A stretch of DNA of 64,000 bases, from positions 186,001-250,000 of the forward strand of contig NZ_BMEB01000004.1 in NCBI RefSeq assembly GCF_014636275.1. The letters run 5' to 3'. Each line of letters begins with the position of its first letter. The first letter of the stretch is position 1. Source of the DNA: Cellulomonas carbonis (GTDB lineage: Bacteria > Actinomycetota > Actinomycetes > Actinomycetales > Cellulomonadaceae). Positions 1-9,660 of the stretch are shown here, piece after piece. Below the pieces are notes generated by a model that searched no databases, was not told where the DNA came from, and saw only the letters and a program-made list of their open reading frames with translations. A program made the position numbers and the translations under genes.

Positions 1-512
1 GGCACGCGCCCGTCGCCCGAGGCGAGGTCCGCGAGCCACTGCTCGTGGTGGACGAGCGGCGTGAACATGTCGACGTAGGGGACGCCGCGTCGGCGAGCGA
101 CGTCGCCGAGCGCCGACGAGAGCTCCGCCTGGCGGCCCTGGTCCTCGTGCGCCCCTGGTGGCGGGCCGACGACGAAGGTCGCGACCTGCTTCTGCTCGGC
201 GACGTCGAGCACGTTCGCGAGGTTGAGCCGGCTGCGCGCCAGCGAGATGCCTGCGGACAGGTCCGCGCGGCCGAGAGCGACGACGAGGTGGTGCGGCGAG
301 TCGGACCGCGGGCCGAACCGGAGCGCGGTCTCACCCTCCCAGCGGCTGCTCAGGCCCGTCGTCGTCTCGCCCGGGACGGCGAGCGTCATGACGAGCGGGG
401 GCGGCTCCGCGGGTGTGCGGGCCGCGACCCGGCCGACCCAGCCGAGGCCGCGCGGGTCACCTGCCCCGGCGACCAGCTCGTCGCCCACCACGCAGATGCG
501 TGCTCCCGTCAC
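1..512 (-). CDS. SGNH/GDSL-family hydrolase, C-terminus cut by window edge
   Basis: Reading right to left from a GTG at 512, an open frame of 170 codons runs off the left edge. A good ribosome site (GGGAGG) sits about 9 bases upstream of the GTG. The N-terminus RICVVGDELVAGAGD is block I of the SGNH esterase/lipase family, and the later segments HLVVALGRADLS and VPYVDMFTPL fit the family beta-strands. In the canonical motif GDSxxxG the Ser is the nucleophile; here that position is Glu (GDE). The protein may use a different chemistry, or it belongs to the actinobacterial subgroup that carries this variant. Substrate unknown. The end of the gene is not visible. Confidence 0.72.
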   Translation of the reverse strand, partial: MTGARICVVGDELVAGAGDPRGLGWVGRVAARTPAEPPPLVMTLAVPGETTTGLSSRWEGETALRFGPRSDSPHHLVVALGRADLSAGISLARSRLNLANVLDVAEQKQVATFVVGPPPGAHEDQGRQAELSSALGDVARRRGVPYVDMFTPLVHHEQWLADLASGDGRV

Positions 513-633
513 GTCGCCTCCCGTCCGGCGCCGCGGGGTGCGGCGCGCGGCCCCCATCCTGCCGCACGGCCCGCACCGGGACGGTGAGCACGACACGGTG
601 GGCCGGCACGGTGACCTGGCCCGGACGGGCCGG

Positions 634-771
634 TCAGACGGTGTCGCGCGGGCCCCGAGGCGGCGGGCGGTGCCCGTACCCGTCCCCGCGGAGCGTCCGG
701 GGGAGGGCGGAGGCGGACGAGACCGCCGTCGCGAGCACGGCCAGGATGAGGATGAGGTGCACGGTGTCCAT
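634..771 (-). CDS. Small single-pass membrane peptide (45 aa) with DGYG-RPPPR tail
   Basis: A 45-residue frame starts at ATG 771. It has a hydrophobic N-terminal segment (about residues 4-22, VHLILILAVLATAVSSASA) followed by a basic tail ending DGYGHRPPPRGPRDTV. I recall very similar short proteins with a transmembrane segment and a D-G-Y-G-x-R-P-P-P-R motif in many Actinobacteria, so I take it as a real gene. Function unknown. No strong ribosome site is visible; a GGGAGC lies about 13 bases upstream of the ATG. It lies alone between the SGNH hydrolase and the divergent GlxA-type regulator. Confidence 0.6.
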   Translation of the reverse strand: MDTVHLILILAVLATAVSSASALPRTLRGDGYGHRPPPRGPRDTV

Positions 772-864
772 GGCAGAAATCGTGCTCCCGACAAGATCCT
801 GCCGCGAGTGGCAGAGGGGTCGCTCTGCGTCGATATCCCGCCATCGATGCGGCACACTCGACCC

Positions 865-1863
865 ATGCTCCGATCCGTCGCCGCGATCGCGGTCCCCGGT
901 GTCTCGCCGTTCGAGCTGGCCGTCGCGTGCGAGATCTTCGGCATCGACCGGACAGACACGGGAGGCCCGTCCTTCGACTTCGTCGTGTGCGGGGAGCGCC
1001 CTGGCCCGGTGCCGACCAAGCTCGGGATGGAGATCGTCGTCCATGCGGGCCTGGACGCCACGCACGACGCGGACCTGGTGGTCATGGCCGCGTACGGGGC
1101 GCCCGGCGCGCCGTCGGACGAGGTCCTCGACGCGCTCCGGGCTGCGCACGACCGGGGGGCCTGGGTCCTGAGCCTGTGCAGCGGGGCCTTCGCACTGGGC
1201 TGGGCCGGGCTCCTCGACGGCCGGCGCTGCACCACCCACTGGATGTACACCGAGGACCTCGCGGCCCGGTTCCCCGCCGCGACGGTCGACCCGGACGTCC
1301 TCTACGTCGAGGACCGCGGCGTCGTGACGAGCGCCGGGACGGCGGCCGGCGTCGACGCCGGCCTGCACCTCGTGCGCCGCGAGCTCGGCGCGACCGCCGC
1401 CGCCGCGATCGCGCGACGCATGGTGGTCCCCCCGCACCGCGACGGCGGGCAGGCGCAGTACATCGAGACCCCGGTGCCGGAGCGGGCCGACGGCGAGCTG
1501 GGACCCGTGCTCTCGTGGGTGCTGGACCACCTCGACGAGGAGATCACCGTCCCGCAGCTCGCGCGCCGGGCGCACATGTCGGAGCGGACCTTCGCCCGGC
1601 GGTTCCGCGCGGAGACCGGGACCACGCCGGCCGGGTGGACGGCACGGCAGCGTCTCCTGCGGGCGCAGGAGCTGCTCGAGCGGACGCCGCTGCCGGTCGA
1701 GGAGGTCGCACGCCGCGCGGGCTTCGGCGCGGCGCCCGCGATGCGGCACCACTTCGTCCGCGCGCTCGGCACGACGCCCACCGCGTACCGCCGGACGTTC
1801 GGCGGCCAGCCCGGGGACGCGAGCACGCGGTCCGCCAGCGGCGGCGAGGCCCGGCCGGCCTGA
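865..1863 (+). CDS. GlxA/FtrA-type AraC-family transcriptional regulator
   Basis: 332 residues in two parts. The N-terminal DJ-1/PfpI-like domain (about 1-190) carries the nucleophile-elbow-like sequence LSLCSGAFALGWAGLLDGR. The C-terminal AraC double helix-turn-helix (about 225-320) has the two typical stretches ITVPQLARRAHMSERTFARR and LPVEEVARRAGFGAAPAMRH. Members of this family sense an unknown small ligand through the DJ-1 domain and regulate nearby catabolic genes. An in-frame ATG 18 bases upstream (847) would add six residues; I chose 865 because the fold begins directly after it (MLRSVAAIAVPGVSPFELA). It converges with kgd across a shared terminator. Target genes unknown. Confidence 0.9.
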   Translation: MLRSVAAIAVPGVSPFELAVACEIFGIDRTDTGGPSFDFVVCGERPGPVPTKLGMEIVVHAGLDATHDADLVVMAAYGAPGAPSDEVLDALRAAHDRGAWVLSLCSGAFALGWAGLLDGRRCTTHWMYTEDLAARFPAATVDPDVLYVEDRGVVTSAGTAAGVDAGLHLVRRELGATAAAAIARRMVVPPHRDGGQAQYIETPVPERADGELGPVLSWVLDHLDEEITVPQLARRAHMSERTFARRFRAETGTTPAGWTARQRLLRAQELLERTPLPVEEVARRAGFGAAPAMRHHFVRALGTTPTAYRRTFGGQPGDASTRSASGGEARPA

Positions 1864-1876
1864 CCTCGCCGCGTCG

Positions 1877-1911
1877 GCGTCCGGGCGTCGTCGGGCCGAC
1901 GGCCCGGACGC
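1877..1911. terminator. Bidirectional terminator hairpin between GlxA-type gene and kgd
   Basis: GCGTCCGGGC (1877-1886) pairs perfectly with GCCCGGACGC (1902-1911). The 15-base loop can itself form a second short stem (CGTCGG/CCGACG type). It lies between two convergent genes. Confidence 0.6.
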
Positions 1912-1953
1912 AGGCGCGGGCGGGTGCCGGCCGCTGCCGCTCCGCCCGACGCC

Positions 1954-4900
1954 TCAGCGCTCGAACGCCCCCTGCACCAGCTCGGCCTGCTCGCGGGCGT
2001 GGGTCTTGGCCGAGCCCGCCGCCGGGGAGGCCGCGGCGGGGCGCGAGACCACGCGCAGCGGGCGACCGAGCAGCGACGGCAGCGCGTTGCTCATGAACGT
2101 CCAGCCGCCCTGGTTCTCCGGCTCCTCCTGGACCCAGACCAGCTCGGCGTCGCCGAACGGCTCGAGGGCGGTCCGGAAGGCGTCGGCGTCGAGCGGGTAC
2201 AGCTGCTCGACGCGCACGAGGGCCGTCCGCTCGTCGCCCCGCTTGGCGCGCTCGGCGAGGAGGTCGTAGTAGACCTTCCCGGCGCTCAGCACGACGCGGT
2301 CGACCTGGCCCCGCACGTCGGCGGGCAGGTGCTCGTCGGGGACGACCGGCCGGAAGGTCCCGGTCGTGAAGTCCTCGACCGCGGACGCGGCCGCCTTGAG
2401 CCGCAGCATCGACTTCGGCGTCGCGACCACGAGGGGGCGGCGCGGGCGGTCGTACGCCTGACGCCGCAGCAGGTGGAAGTACGACGCCGGCGTGGTCGGC
2501 ATCGCGACCGTCATGTTGTCCTCGGCGCACAGCTGCAGGAACCGCTCGACGCGTGCGGAGGAGTGGTCCGGTCCCTGACCCTCGAAGCCGTGCGGCAGCA
2601 GCAGGACGACGGACGACCGTTGGCCCCACTTCTGCTCCGACGACGAGACGAACTCGTCGATGATCGTCTGGGCGCCGTTGACGAAGTCGCCGAACTGCGC
2701 CTCCCAGAGCACGAGCGCGTCCGGGCGCTCCACCGAGTACCCGTACTCGAACCCGAGGGCCGCGAACTCCGACAGCGACGAGTCGTACACCCAGAACTTC
2801 GCCTGGTCGCTCGAGAGGTACAGCAGGGGCGTCCACTCGGCCCCCGTGCGGCGGTCGTGGAGGACGGCGTGCCGCTGCACGAAGGTGCCGCGTCGCGAGT
2901 CCTGGCCGGCGAGCCGCACCGGCGTGCCCTCGACCAGGAGGGACCCGAAGGCGAGGAGCTCGCCGTAGCCCCAGTCGATCCCGCCCTCGCGCGACATCTG
3001 CTCGCGCTTGGCGAGGAGCTGCTCGAGCTTGGGGTGCACCGAGAAGCCCTCGGGCGGGCGGACGTGCGCACGGCCGATCCGCGCCAGCACCTCGGGTTCG
3101 ACCGCGGTGCGCCAGCCGACCATGGTCCCGGCGTCCTCGAGCTGCGACTCGGGCTTCTCCAGGCCGGCGATCGGCTCGGTGCCCGCCGGTGCCTGGTACC
3201 CCACCTCGCGCGTCTCGGTGAAGACCCGCTCGAGCTGGGACTGGTAGTCCTGGAGCGCCTGCGCGGCCTCCTCGACGGTGATGTCGCCCCTGCTCACAAG
3301 CGCCTCGGTGTAGAGCTTGCGCACCGAGCGCTTCGCCTCGATGAGGTTGTACATCAGCGGCTGCGTCATCGAGGGGTCGTCGCCCTCGTTGTGCCCGCGG
3401 CGGCGGTAGCACACCATGTCGATGATCACGTCGCGGTCGAACTGCTCGCGGAACTCGAAGGCGAGCTCGGCCACGCGGACGCACGCCTCGGGGTCGTCCC
3501 CGTTGACGTGGAAGATCGGGACCTGGAGACCCTTGGCGACGTCGGTCGCGTAGTGCGTCGAGCGCGACGACGACGGCCCGGTCGTGAAGCCCACCTGGTT
3601 GTTGACGATGACGTGCACGGTGCCGCCCGTGCGGTACCCGCGCAGCTGCGACAGGTTGAGCGTCTCGACGACGACGCCCTGGCCGGCGAACGCCGCGTCG
3701 CCGTGCACGAGGACGGGGAGGACGGAGAACCCGTCGCCGCCGAGGTCGATGCGGTCCTGCTTGGCGCGGACGACGCCCTCGAGGACGGGGTCGACCGCCT
3801 CGAGGTGCGAGGGGTTGGCCGCGAGGTACACGCCCGTCGTCGCACCCGACTCGGCCGTGAAGGTCCCCTCGGTGCCGAGGTGGTACTTGACGTCGCCCGA
3901 GCCCTGGACGCTCTTCGGGTCCTGGTTGCCCTCGAACTCCGAGAAGATCTGCGCGTAGCTCTTGCCCGCGATGTTCGCCAGCACGTTCAGCCGACCGCGG
4001 TGCGCCATGCCGATGCAGACCTCGTCGAGGCCGTTCTCGGCGGCCTTCGACAGCACGGCGTCCAGGAGCGGGATGAGGGACTCGCCGCCCTCGAGCGAGA
4101 ACCGCTTCTGCCCGACGTACTTGGTCTGCAGGAACGTCTCGAACGCCTCGGCGGCGTTGAGGCGCCGAAGGATGCGCAGCTGGTCCTCGCGCGGCGTGCG
4201 GGCGTAGCCGGACTCGAGGCGCTCCTGGAGCCAGCGGCGCTGACGCGGGTCCTGCAGGTGCATGTACTCGGCGCCGATCGTGCGGCAGTACGAGTCGCGC
4301 AGCAGGCCGAGGATCTCGCGCAGCGTCGCCTTGGGGCGTCCGGTGAACCCGGCGGTGGGGAAGACGCGGTCGAGGTCCCACAGCGTCAGGCCGTGGTTCT
4401 GGATGTCCAGGTCGGGGTGACGTCGCTGGCGGTAGGCCAGCGGGTCCGTCTCGGCCATGAGGTGCCCGCGCGAGCGGTAGGCGTGGATGAGCTCGGCGAT
4501 GCGCGCGGGCTTGGCGGCCTCGGTGTCGGCGTCGACCGTGTTGTCGCGGACCCAGCGCACGGGCTCGTACGGGACGCGCATCGCGGTGAAGACGCGGTCG
4601 TAGAACCCGCCCTCACCGAGGAGCTTGGCGGCGACCACGCGCAGGAAGTCGCCGGACTGCGCACCCTGGATGATGCGGTGGTCGTAGGTCGACGTCAGCG
4701 TGAGGACCTTCGAGATGCCCAGGCGTGCGAGCTGCTCGTCCGACGCGCCCTGGAACTCGGCGGGGTAGTCCATCGCACCGACGCCGATGATCGTCCCCTG
4801 GCCCGCCATGAGGCGCGGAACGGAGTGCACCGTGCCGATCGTGCCGGGGTTCGTCAGGGTGATCGTCGTGCCCTGGAAGTCCTCGGGCGTGAGCTTGTTG

Positions 4901-5826
4901 TTGCGCGCGCGGCGGACGAGGTCCTCGTACGCGGCGAGGAACTGGCCGAAGTCCATCGAGTCGGCGGCCTTGATGCTCGGCACGAGCAGCTGGCGCGTGC
5001 CGTCGGGCTTCGCGAGGTCGATCGCGAGGCCGAAGTTGACCGCACCCGGCTGGACGACCGCCGGCTTGCCGTCCACGAGCGTGTAGCCCGCGTTCATCTC
5101 CGGCATCTCGGCGAGCGCCTCGACGACCGCGTACCCGATGAGGTGCGTGAACGAGACCTTGCCGCCGCGCGTGCGGCTCAGGTGGTTGTTGACGACGATC
5201 CGGTTGTCCACCATGAGCTTGGCCGGGACGGCGCGGACCGACGTCGCGGTCGGGACGGAGAGGCTCGCCTCCATGTTGGTCACGACGCGCGCGGCCGGAC
5301 CGCGCAGGCGCTCGACGGCCGCCTCGGTCGACGGCCGCTGCTCGAGGCGCGACGACGGGACCTGCGCGTACGGCGCGGTGGCGGGCTGCGCCGCCGCGAC
5401 GGGTGCTGGGGCGTCGGGTCGGGGCTCGCGGGGCGTCCGCGGCGTGGCCTGGGCCGGTGAGCGCTGGGCGCGCGGCTCCGGCGCCGGCCGGTCCGACGGC
5501 TCGGTGGGAGCCGGGGTCGCGGGGGAGGGCTGCTGCGTCGCAGCGCCCGAGGCGCGTGCGCTCGTCGCGCCCTGGCCGTCGCCCTGGGGCGCCTTCGCCG
5601 AGGTCTGCGTGGGAGCGCCCTGGGCCGGTGCCGGCCGCGCGGCGGGGGCGCCCGGGGCGCCGGTCGACGCCCCGTTGCCCTCACCGGGCCGGTAGTCCTC
5701 GAAGAAGTCCCACCACGCGGGGTCGACCGCGTCCCGGTCCTTCAGGTACTGGTCGTACAGCTCGTCGACCAGCCACTGGTTCGCTCCGAACTGCGCCGCT
5801 GCATCCGGGTGCGCCTTCTGGGACAC
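1954..5826 (-). CDS. kgd: Multifunctional 2-oxoglutarate decarboxylase/dehydrogenase E1 with fused E2 acyltransferase (Kgd)
   Basis: 1290 residues, the usual size of actinobacterial Kgd/OdhA. In order: a short E1o N-terminal helix segment (about 8-45, [20 protein letters not shown]), a Pro/Ala/Gln-rich linker (about 50-125), an E2o-type succinyltransferase domain without a lipoyl domain (about 130-360, with [15 protein letters not shown] near its end) and the thiamine-diphosphate E1 domain to the C-terminus ([41 protein letters not shown]). It converts 2-oxoglutarate to succinyl-CoA or succinic semialdehyde in the TCA cycle with separate lipoylated partners. I start at GTG 5826 because GGAAGAGGG lies 10-18 bases upstream; an in-frame TTG at 5847 would place that ribosome site inside the gene. 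Confidence 0.95.
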   Translation of the reverse strand: MSQKAHPDAAAQFGANQWLVDELYDQYLKDRDAVDPAWWDFFEDYRPGEGNGASTGAPGAPAARPAPAQGAPTQTSAKAPQGDGQGATSARASGAATQQPSPATPAPTEPSDRPAPEPRAQRSPAQATPRTPREPRPDAPAPVAAAQPATAPYAQVPSSRLEQRPSTEAAVERLRGPAARVVTNMEASLSVPTATSVRAVPAKLMVDNRIVVNNHLSRTRGGKVSFTHLIGYAVVEALAEMPEMNAGYTLVDGKPAVVQPGAVNFGLAIDLAKPDGTRQLLVPSIKAADSMDFGQFLAAYEDLVRRARNNKLTPEDFQGTTITLTNPGTIGTVHSVPRLMAGQGTIIGVGAMDYPAEFQGASDEQLARLGISKVLTLTSTYDHRIIQGAQSGDFLRVVAAKLLGEGGFYDRVFTAMRVPYEPVRWVRDNTVDADTEAAKPARIAELIHAYRSRGHLMAETDPLAYRQRRHPDLDIQNHGLTLWDLDRVFPTAGFTGRPKATLREILGLLRDSYCRTIGAEYMHLQDPRQRRWLQERLESGYARTPREDQLRILRRLNAAEAFETFLQTKYVGQKRFSLEGGESLIPLLDAVLSKAAENGLDEVCIGMAHRGRLNVLANIAGKSYAQIFSEFEGNQDPKSVQGSGDVKYHLGTEGTFTAESGATTGVYLAANPSHLEAVDPVLEGVVRAKQDRIDLGGDGFSVLPVLVHGDAAFAGQGVVVETLNLSQLRGYRTGGTVHVIVNNQVGFTTGPSSSRSTHYATDVAKGLQVPIFHVNGDDPEACVRVAELAFEFREQFDRDVIIDMVCYRRRGHNEGDDPSMTQPLMYNLIEAKRSVRKLYTEALVSRGDITVEEAAQALQDYQSQLERVFTETREVGYQAPAGTEPIAGLEKPESQLEDAGTMVGWRTAVEPEVLARIGRAHVRPPEGFSVHPKLEQLLAKREQMSREGGIDWGYGELLAFGSLLVEGTPVRLAGQDSRRGTFVQRHAVLHDRRTGAEWTPLLYLSSDQAKFWVYDSSLSEFAALGFEYGYSVERPDALVLWEAQFGDFVNGAQTIIDEFVSSSEQKWGQRSSVVLLLPHGFEGQGPDHSSARVERFLQLCAEDNMTVAMPTTPASYFHLLRRQAYDRPRRPLVVATPKSMLRLKAAASAVEDFTTGTFRPVVPDEHLPADVRGQVDRVVLSAGKVYYDLLAERAKRGDERTALVRVEQLYPLDADAFRTALEPFGDAELVWVQEEPENQGGWTFMSNALPSLLGRPLRVVSRPAAASPAAGSAKTHAREQAELVQGAFER

Positions 5827-6034
5827 GCGAGGATCGCCCTCTTCCAAGCACGGGACCTAGGGCCGTTGTCCGGCCCTCTCTCGTGGTCCACCCTAGGCCA
5901 CCCGGAGGCGTGGGACGCGCCGTGACGGACCGCCGGACGGGTGCTCGTGGGCCTCGCCGACGGCCCGGGACGGCCCAGGTCATGACGCGGTCAGCGGTCC
6001 GCCGGAGGCCGGCCAAGAGGCCGTCAGGCGGTCG
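5827..6034. promoter_or_regulatory. kgd upstream region with candidate -10
   Basis: This 208-bp gap separates kgd from the end of the ABC permease gene on the same strand. On the minus strand a TAGGGT hexamer (about 5893-5898) is a reasonable -10 for kgd, and CCTAGG/CCTAGGG sequences recur on both sides of it. No convincing -35 was found. Confidence 0.35.
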
Positions 6035-6847
6035 TCAGGTGATGTCGCGCCGGAACGTCGTCGCGCGGCCGATCGCCGCCAGGACGAGCGCGTACGCCGC
6101 CAGGACGAGACCGCCCTGCCACCACTCGAGGAGGTCGCCCGCCCCCACCGCCGTGTAGATGCTCGACCCCACGAGGGCCTCGGCCGCGGCGCCCGGCAGG
6201 AACCTCGTCACCGGCTGCCCCCACTCGAGGCTGCCCAGGAACAGCCTGAGCAGCGGCTCCACGAGCTGGTTGTACGCGAGCACGACGACGACGGCGGCGA
6301 CCTGGTTCGTGAGCACCGTCCCGAAGCCGACGCCCAGGACGGCCCAGAGCCCGAGCGCGAGCACCGACAGCGCGAGGCCGCGCAGGACCTCGGGCTCACC
6401 CAGGGCGGTCTCACCGCCGGTGAGCGTGAGGACGGTCGCGCCGCCGGCGACGGTGGCCGCGGTGCCCACGAGCCCGAACAGCAGGCCCACGGGCAGCGCG
6501 GCGAGCAGCTTCGCCCCGAGGACGACGCCGCGCCGAGGCTCGGCCAGGAGCGTGGGCGTGATGGTCATGTGCCGCAGCTCGCCCGTCACGGCGAGCGCCC
6601 CGACCACCACGGGGAAGACGTACCCGAAGCCCGCCGCGACGGAGTACACCGAGAGCGCGACGTCCGTCGGCGTGAGCGCCGGCAGGCCCTCGCCGCCGCC
6701 CATGCCGCCCTGGTCGGCCGGGACGCTGAACGTGAACGCGAGCGACGCGCCCATGAACACCATGACGAGGGCCATGGCCACGAGCAGGACCCACCACAGC
6801 CGCGTCGTGACGAGCTTGCGGTACTCCGTCAGCAGTGCGGCCCTCAT
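6035..6847 (-). CDS. ABC-2 type transporter permease
   Basis: 270 residues with about six hydrophobic segments in the ABC-2 layout: a first helix after TRLWWVLLVAMALVMVFM, a large loop rich in Gly/Asp, then four or five further helices. It contains the typical cytosolic stretch GELRHMTITPTLLAEPRRG seen in bacitracin/lantibiotic-type export permeases. Its ATG (6845-6847) overlaps the stop of the ATPase gene by 4 bp (ATGA), so the two are translationally coupled. It is the last gene of the response regulator-kinase-ATPase-permease operon. It probably exports or detoxifies an envelope-active compound; the substrate is not deducible. Confidence 0.88.
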   Translation of the reverse strand: MRAALLTEYRKLVTTRLWWVLLVAMALVMVFMGASLAFTFSVPADQGGMGGGEGLPALTPTDVALSVYSVAAGFGYVFPVVVGALAVTGELRHMTITPTLLAEPRRGVVLGAKLLAALPVGLLFGLVGTAATVAGGATVLTLTGGETALGEPEVLRGLALSVLALGLWAVLGVGFGTVLTNQVAAVVVVLAYNQLVEPLLRLFLGSLEWGQPVTRFLPGAAAEALVGSSIYTAVGAGDLLEWWQGGLVLAAYALVLAAIGRATTFRRDIT

Positions 6848-7797
6848 GACCGGACCCCCGCCGGCTCGTCCGCGGGTGGTGCCGTGAGGCGCAGGAAGAT
6901 CTCCTCGAGCCCGACCGAGAGCGACGCGAGCTCGTGCAGCTCGAGCCCCGCGTCGAACGCGGCCCGCCCTGCCTCGGCCGGCTCGACGCCGTCGACCTCG
7001 ACGGCTCCCGGGGCGAGCCGACGCACGGCCGCACCCCAGCGGCCGGTGACCCGGTCGAGCCCGTCGGGGTCGGGTGAGCGCAGGCGTGTCCCGGTCCGCT
7101 CGAGCGCCGCGAGCCCCGCGAGCGACGACGCGTGGACGAGGCGCCCCCGGGCGATGATCACGACGTCGTCGACGGTCTGCTGGACCTCCGACAGGACGTG
7201 GCTCGAGACGAGGACGGTGCGTCCCTCGCCCGCGAGGAAGCGCAGCAGGTCCCGCAGCCACCGGATCCCCTCGGGGTCGAGCCCGTTGGCGGGCTCGTCC
7301 AGGACCAGCACGCGCGGGTCGCCGAGCAGCGTCGTCGCGAGTCCGAGGCGCTGCCGCATGCCCAGCGAGTAGCCCCCCACGCGCCTGCCCGCGACGTCGG
7401 CGAGCCCGACCAGGCCGAGGACCTCGTCGCAGCGTGCGTCGTCGACCCCGACCTGCGGCGCGTAGACGCGCAGGTGGTCCCGTGCCGTCCGCCCGGGGTG
7501 GAAGCTCGCGGCCTCGAGCGCCGCGCCCACGACGCGCTGGGGGCGGGGGATCTCGGTGTACCGGCGACCCCCGATGGTCGCCGTGCCGGCGGTCGGGCGG
7601 ACCAGGCCGAGCAGCGCGCGCAGCGTGGTCGTCTTCCCCGCGCCGTTGGGCCCGAGGAACCCGGTGACGCGCCCGGGCCGGACCTCGAAGGTGAGGTCGT
7701 CCACCGCGCGCACCGGGCCGAAGGTCTTCGTCAGGCCGTGCACCGCGATGACGCCGTCGTCCCGGGCCGGGGCGGGTGCCGTGTCCGCGAAGCTCAC
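6844..7797 (-). CDS. ABC transporter ATP-binding protein (CcmA/BcrA type)
   Basis: 317 residues. Walker A is GPNGAGKTTTLRALLG, the signature is YSLGMRQRLGLA, and Walker B is VLVLDEPANGLDPEG, followed by the switch His in VLVSSHVLSEVQ. The region after about residue 215 is the extra C-terminal domain common in BcrA-like ATPases. The GTG start (7795-7797) overlaps the stop of the kinase gene by 4 bp (GTGA), and its own stop overlaps the permease start. It powers the neighbouring ABC-2 permease. Confidence 0.93.
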   Translation of the reverse strand: MSFADTAPAPARDDGVIAVHGLTKTFGPVRAVDDLTFEVRPGRVTGFLGPNGAGKTTTLRALLGLVRPTAGTATIGGRRYTEIPRPQRVVGAALEAASFHPGRTARDHLRVYAPQVGVDDARCDEVLGLVGLADVAGRRVGGYSLGMRQRLGLATTLLGDPRVLVLDEPANGLDPEGIRWLRDLLRFLAGEGRTVLVSSHVLSEVQQTVDDVVIIARGRLVHASSLAGLAALERTGTRLRSPDPDGLDRVTGRWGAAVRRLAPGAVEVDGVEPAEAGRAAFDAGLELHELASLSVGLEEIFLRLTAPPADEPAGVRS

Positions 7798-8867
7798 GGC
7801 GCGAGGCTAGCGGGGTGGCGCGCCGCCCGGGGCCGGTTCGCGGGGAGCCGTACGCGCATCACGCAGCCGGTGGCCGAGTCGGCGACCTCGACCGTCCCCC
7901 CGTGCAGGCCTACGGCCCAGCGGACGATCGCCAGGCCCAGGCCCGTGCCGCCCGTGCTCGTGCGCCCCTGGCCCGGTGCGTTGCCGCGCTGGAAGCGCTC
8001 GAAGACCCGCTGCCGGTCGGCGGGGGCGATGCCCGGCCCGTCGTCGGCGACGTCGAGCACGACGTCCCGGCCCTGCCGCCGCGCGGAGAGGCGGACCTCA
8101 CCGCCCGTCGGTGAGTGCCGGACGGCGTTCTGGAGGAGGTTGAGGACCACCTGGTGCAGGCGCTCGGAGTCGGCGGGGACCGTCAGGTCCCCGGGCTCGA
8201 CGTCGACCGTGAAGCGCAGGTCCTTGTCGGTCGCGACCGGGCGCACGTCGTCCGCGGTCCGCTCGAGGAAGCGCTGGAGGCCCACGTCGCGCACCTCGAG
8301 CGCGACCGCACCCGCCTCGATGCGGGACAGGTCCAGCAGGTAGGTGACCAGCCGGCCGAGCCGCTCGACCTGCTGAAGCGCGGACTCCAGGGCGGGGGCG
8401 TCCGGCTCCGTCACGCCGTCGACCATGTTCTCGAGCTGGGCGCGCAGCGCCGCGACGGGCGTGCGGAGCTCGTGCGACACGTTGGCGACCATCTCGCGGC
8501 GCAGCGTGTCGACCTGCTCGAGGTCCTCGGCCATGCGGTTGAACGCGTCGGCGAGCTGGCCGACCTCGTCCCGGCTCGTCGCACGGACGCGTTGCGAGTA
8601 GTCGCCGCCCGCCATCGCCCGCGCGGCCGCCGTCATCTCGCGCAGGGGGGACGTCATGCCGCGGGCGAGGACCTGCACCGCGAGGACGCCCACGACGACC
8701 GCGAGCGGCAGGGTCCTGGTCGGTCCGAGCTGGTTGTACAGGCCGGCCCACGTGACGAACGCAGCGAGCGTGACCGTGGCCGTGACGAGCACGCCGAGCT
8801 TGATCTTGATCGACGAGAACCGGTCGAGGGGCCGGACGTCGGGCAGGCGGCCGTGGCGCGGCGGCAC
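7794..8867 (-). CDS. Sensor histidine kinase with very short extracytoplasmic loop
   Basis: 357 residues. Two transmembrane helices (about 25-44 and 53-70) are joined by only about eight residues (NQLGPTRT). Next come a HAMP-like linker (SPLREMTAAARAMAGGDYSQ to about 120), the dimerisation box with the phosphorylatable His132 in NVSHELRTP, and an ATPase domain with N box (NLLQNAVRHS), G1 (DVADDGPGIAP) and G2 (GGTGLGLAIVR). The tiny loop resembles intramembrane-sensing kinases, which usually take their signal from a partner ABC transporter; that transporter follows directly. GTG 8867 begins one base after the response-regulator stop. Confidence 0.92.
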   Translation of the reverse strand: MPPRHGRLPDVRPLDRFSSIKIKLGVLVTATVTLAAFVTWAGLYNQLGPTRTLPLAVVVGVLAVQVLARGMTSPLREMTAAARAMAGGDYSQRVRATSRDEVGQLADAFNRMAEDLEQVDTLRREMVANVSHELRTPVAALRAQLENMVDGVTEPDAPALESALQQVERLGRLVTYLLDLSRIEAGAVALEVRDVGLQRFLERTADDVRPVATDKDLRFTVDVEPGDLTVPADSERLHQVVLNLLQNAVRHSPTGGEVRLSARRQGRDVVLDVADDGPGIAPADRQRVFERFQRGNAPGQGRTSTGGTGLGLAIVRWAVGLHGGTVEVADSATGCVMRVRLPANRPRAARHPASLAP

Positions 8868-8868
8868 G

Positions 8869-9600
8869 TCAGGCCCCCGTGGGCTCGAACGCGTACCCGA
8901 CGCCGTGCACCGTCCGGATGAGGTCCGCCCCGAGCTTGCGGCGCAGGGCCTTGACGTGCGAGTCGACCGTCCGCGTCCCGCTCGCGTCGACCCAGTCCCA
9001 GACCTCCGCGAGGAGGCGCTCGCGCGTGAGGACCGTCCGGGGGCTCGTCGCGAGCGCAACGAGGAGGTCGAACTCGGTCGGTGTGAGGTGCACGTCCTGA
9101 CCGCCGCGCGACACGCGCCGCTGCGCACGGTCGACGACGACGTCGCCCACGACGAGCGCGGGCGTCGGCGAGGCGGCGCCCGCGAGCTGCGCGGACCGCT
9201 CGACGCGGCGCAGCAGGGCACGCGTGCGGGCCACGAGCTCGCGCATCGAGAAGGGCTTCGTCATGTAGTCGTCCGCACCGACGCCGAGGCCGACGAGCAG
9301 GTCGGTCTCGTCGTCGCGCGCGGTGAGCATGAGGACCGGCACCGGGCGCGCGGCCTGGATCCGGCGGCACACCTCCAGGCCGTCGAGGCCGGGGAGCATC
9401 ACGTCGAGGACGACGACGTCCGGCGTGAGCCGCGCGGCCGCGGAGACGCCCGAGGGGCCGTCGGAGGCGACCTCGACACGCCAGCCCTCGGCGGCCATGC
9501 GGTGCGCGATCGCGGTCGCGATCGCCGGCTCGTCCTCGACGACGAGGACGACGGCGGCCTTCCCGTCCGCTGCGGGAGTCTCGGCTTCGGCTGCGGGCAT
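8869..9600 (-). CDS. OmpR/PhoB-family response regulator
   Basis: 243 residues. The receiver domain (about 16-130) has the acidic pair in VVEDEPAIA, phospho-acceptor Asp66 (VVVLDVMLPG), Thr in MLTARDD and Lys in DYMTKPFSMREL. The C-terminal winged helix (about 150-240) contains HLTPTEFDLLVALATSPR and TVDSHVKALRRKLG. It is the first gene of the coupled kinase/ABC operon. I start at ATG 9600; longer in-frame starts would run into the promoter region. A long Ala/Glu-rich N-terminus precedes the receiver. It probably regulates its own operon. Confidence 0.94.
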   Translation of the reverse strand: MPAAEAETPAADGKAAVVLVVEDEPAIATAIAHRMAAEGWRVEVASDGPSGVSAAARLTPDVVVLDVMLPGLDGLEVCRRIQAARPVPVLMLTARDDETDLLVGLGVGADDYMTKPFSMRELVARTRALLRRVERSAQLAGAASPTPALVVGDVVVDRAQRRVSRGGQDVHLTPTEFDLLVALATSPRTVLTRERLLAEVWDWVDASGTRTVDSHVKALRRKLGADLIRTVHGVGYAFEPTGA

Positions 9601-9622
9601 GGGGTCATCGTGGCACGCGTCC

Positions 9623-9653
9623 GTTATGCTCCCTGCCACCATGGCCAGCTCAA
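9623..9653 (-). promoter_or_regulatory. Candidate promoter of the response regulator/kinase/ABC operon
   Basis: Read on the minus strand, TTGAGC (9648-9653) and CATAAC (9623-9628) are separated by 19 bases (18 if the -10 is taken as GCATAA). The -10 lies about 23 bp from the ATG. A TATGCT on the plus strand (9625-9630) could serve the divergent CNNM gene. Confidence 0.45.
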
Positions 9654-9660
9654 GTAGCGG

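Noticed and set aside
1924-5460. A 1178-codon plus-strand frame opposite kgd
   Set aside because: Pure antisense shadow rich in Arg/His/Asp with no domain; kgd on the other strand is unambiguous.
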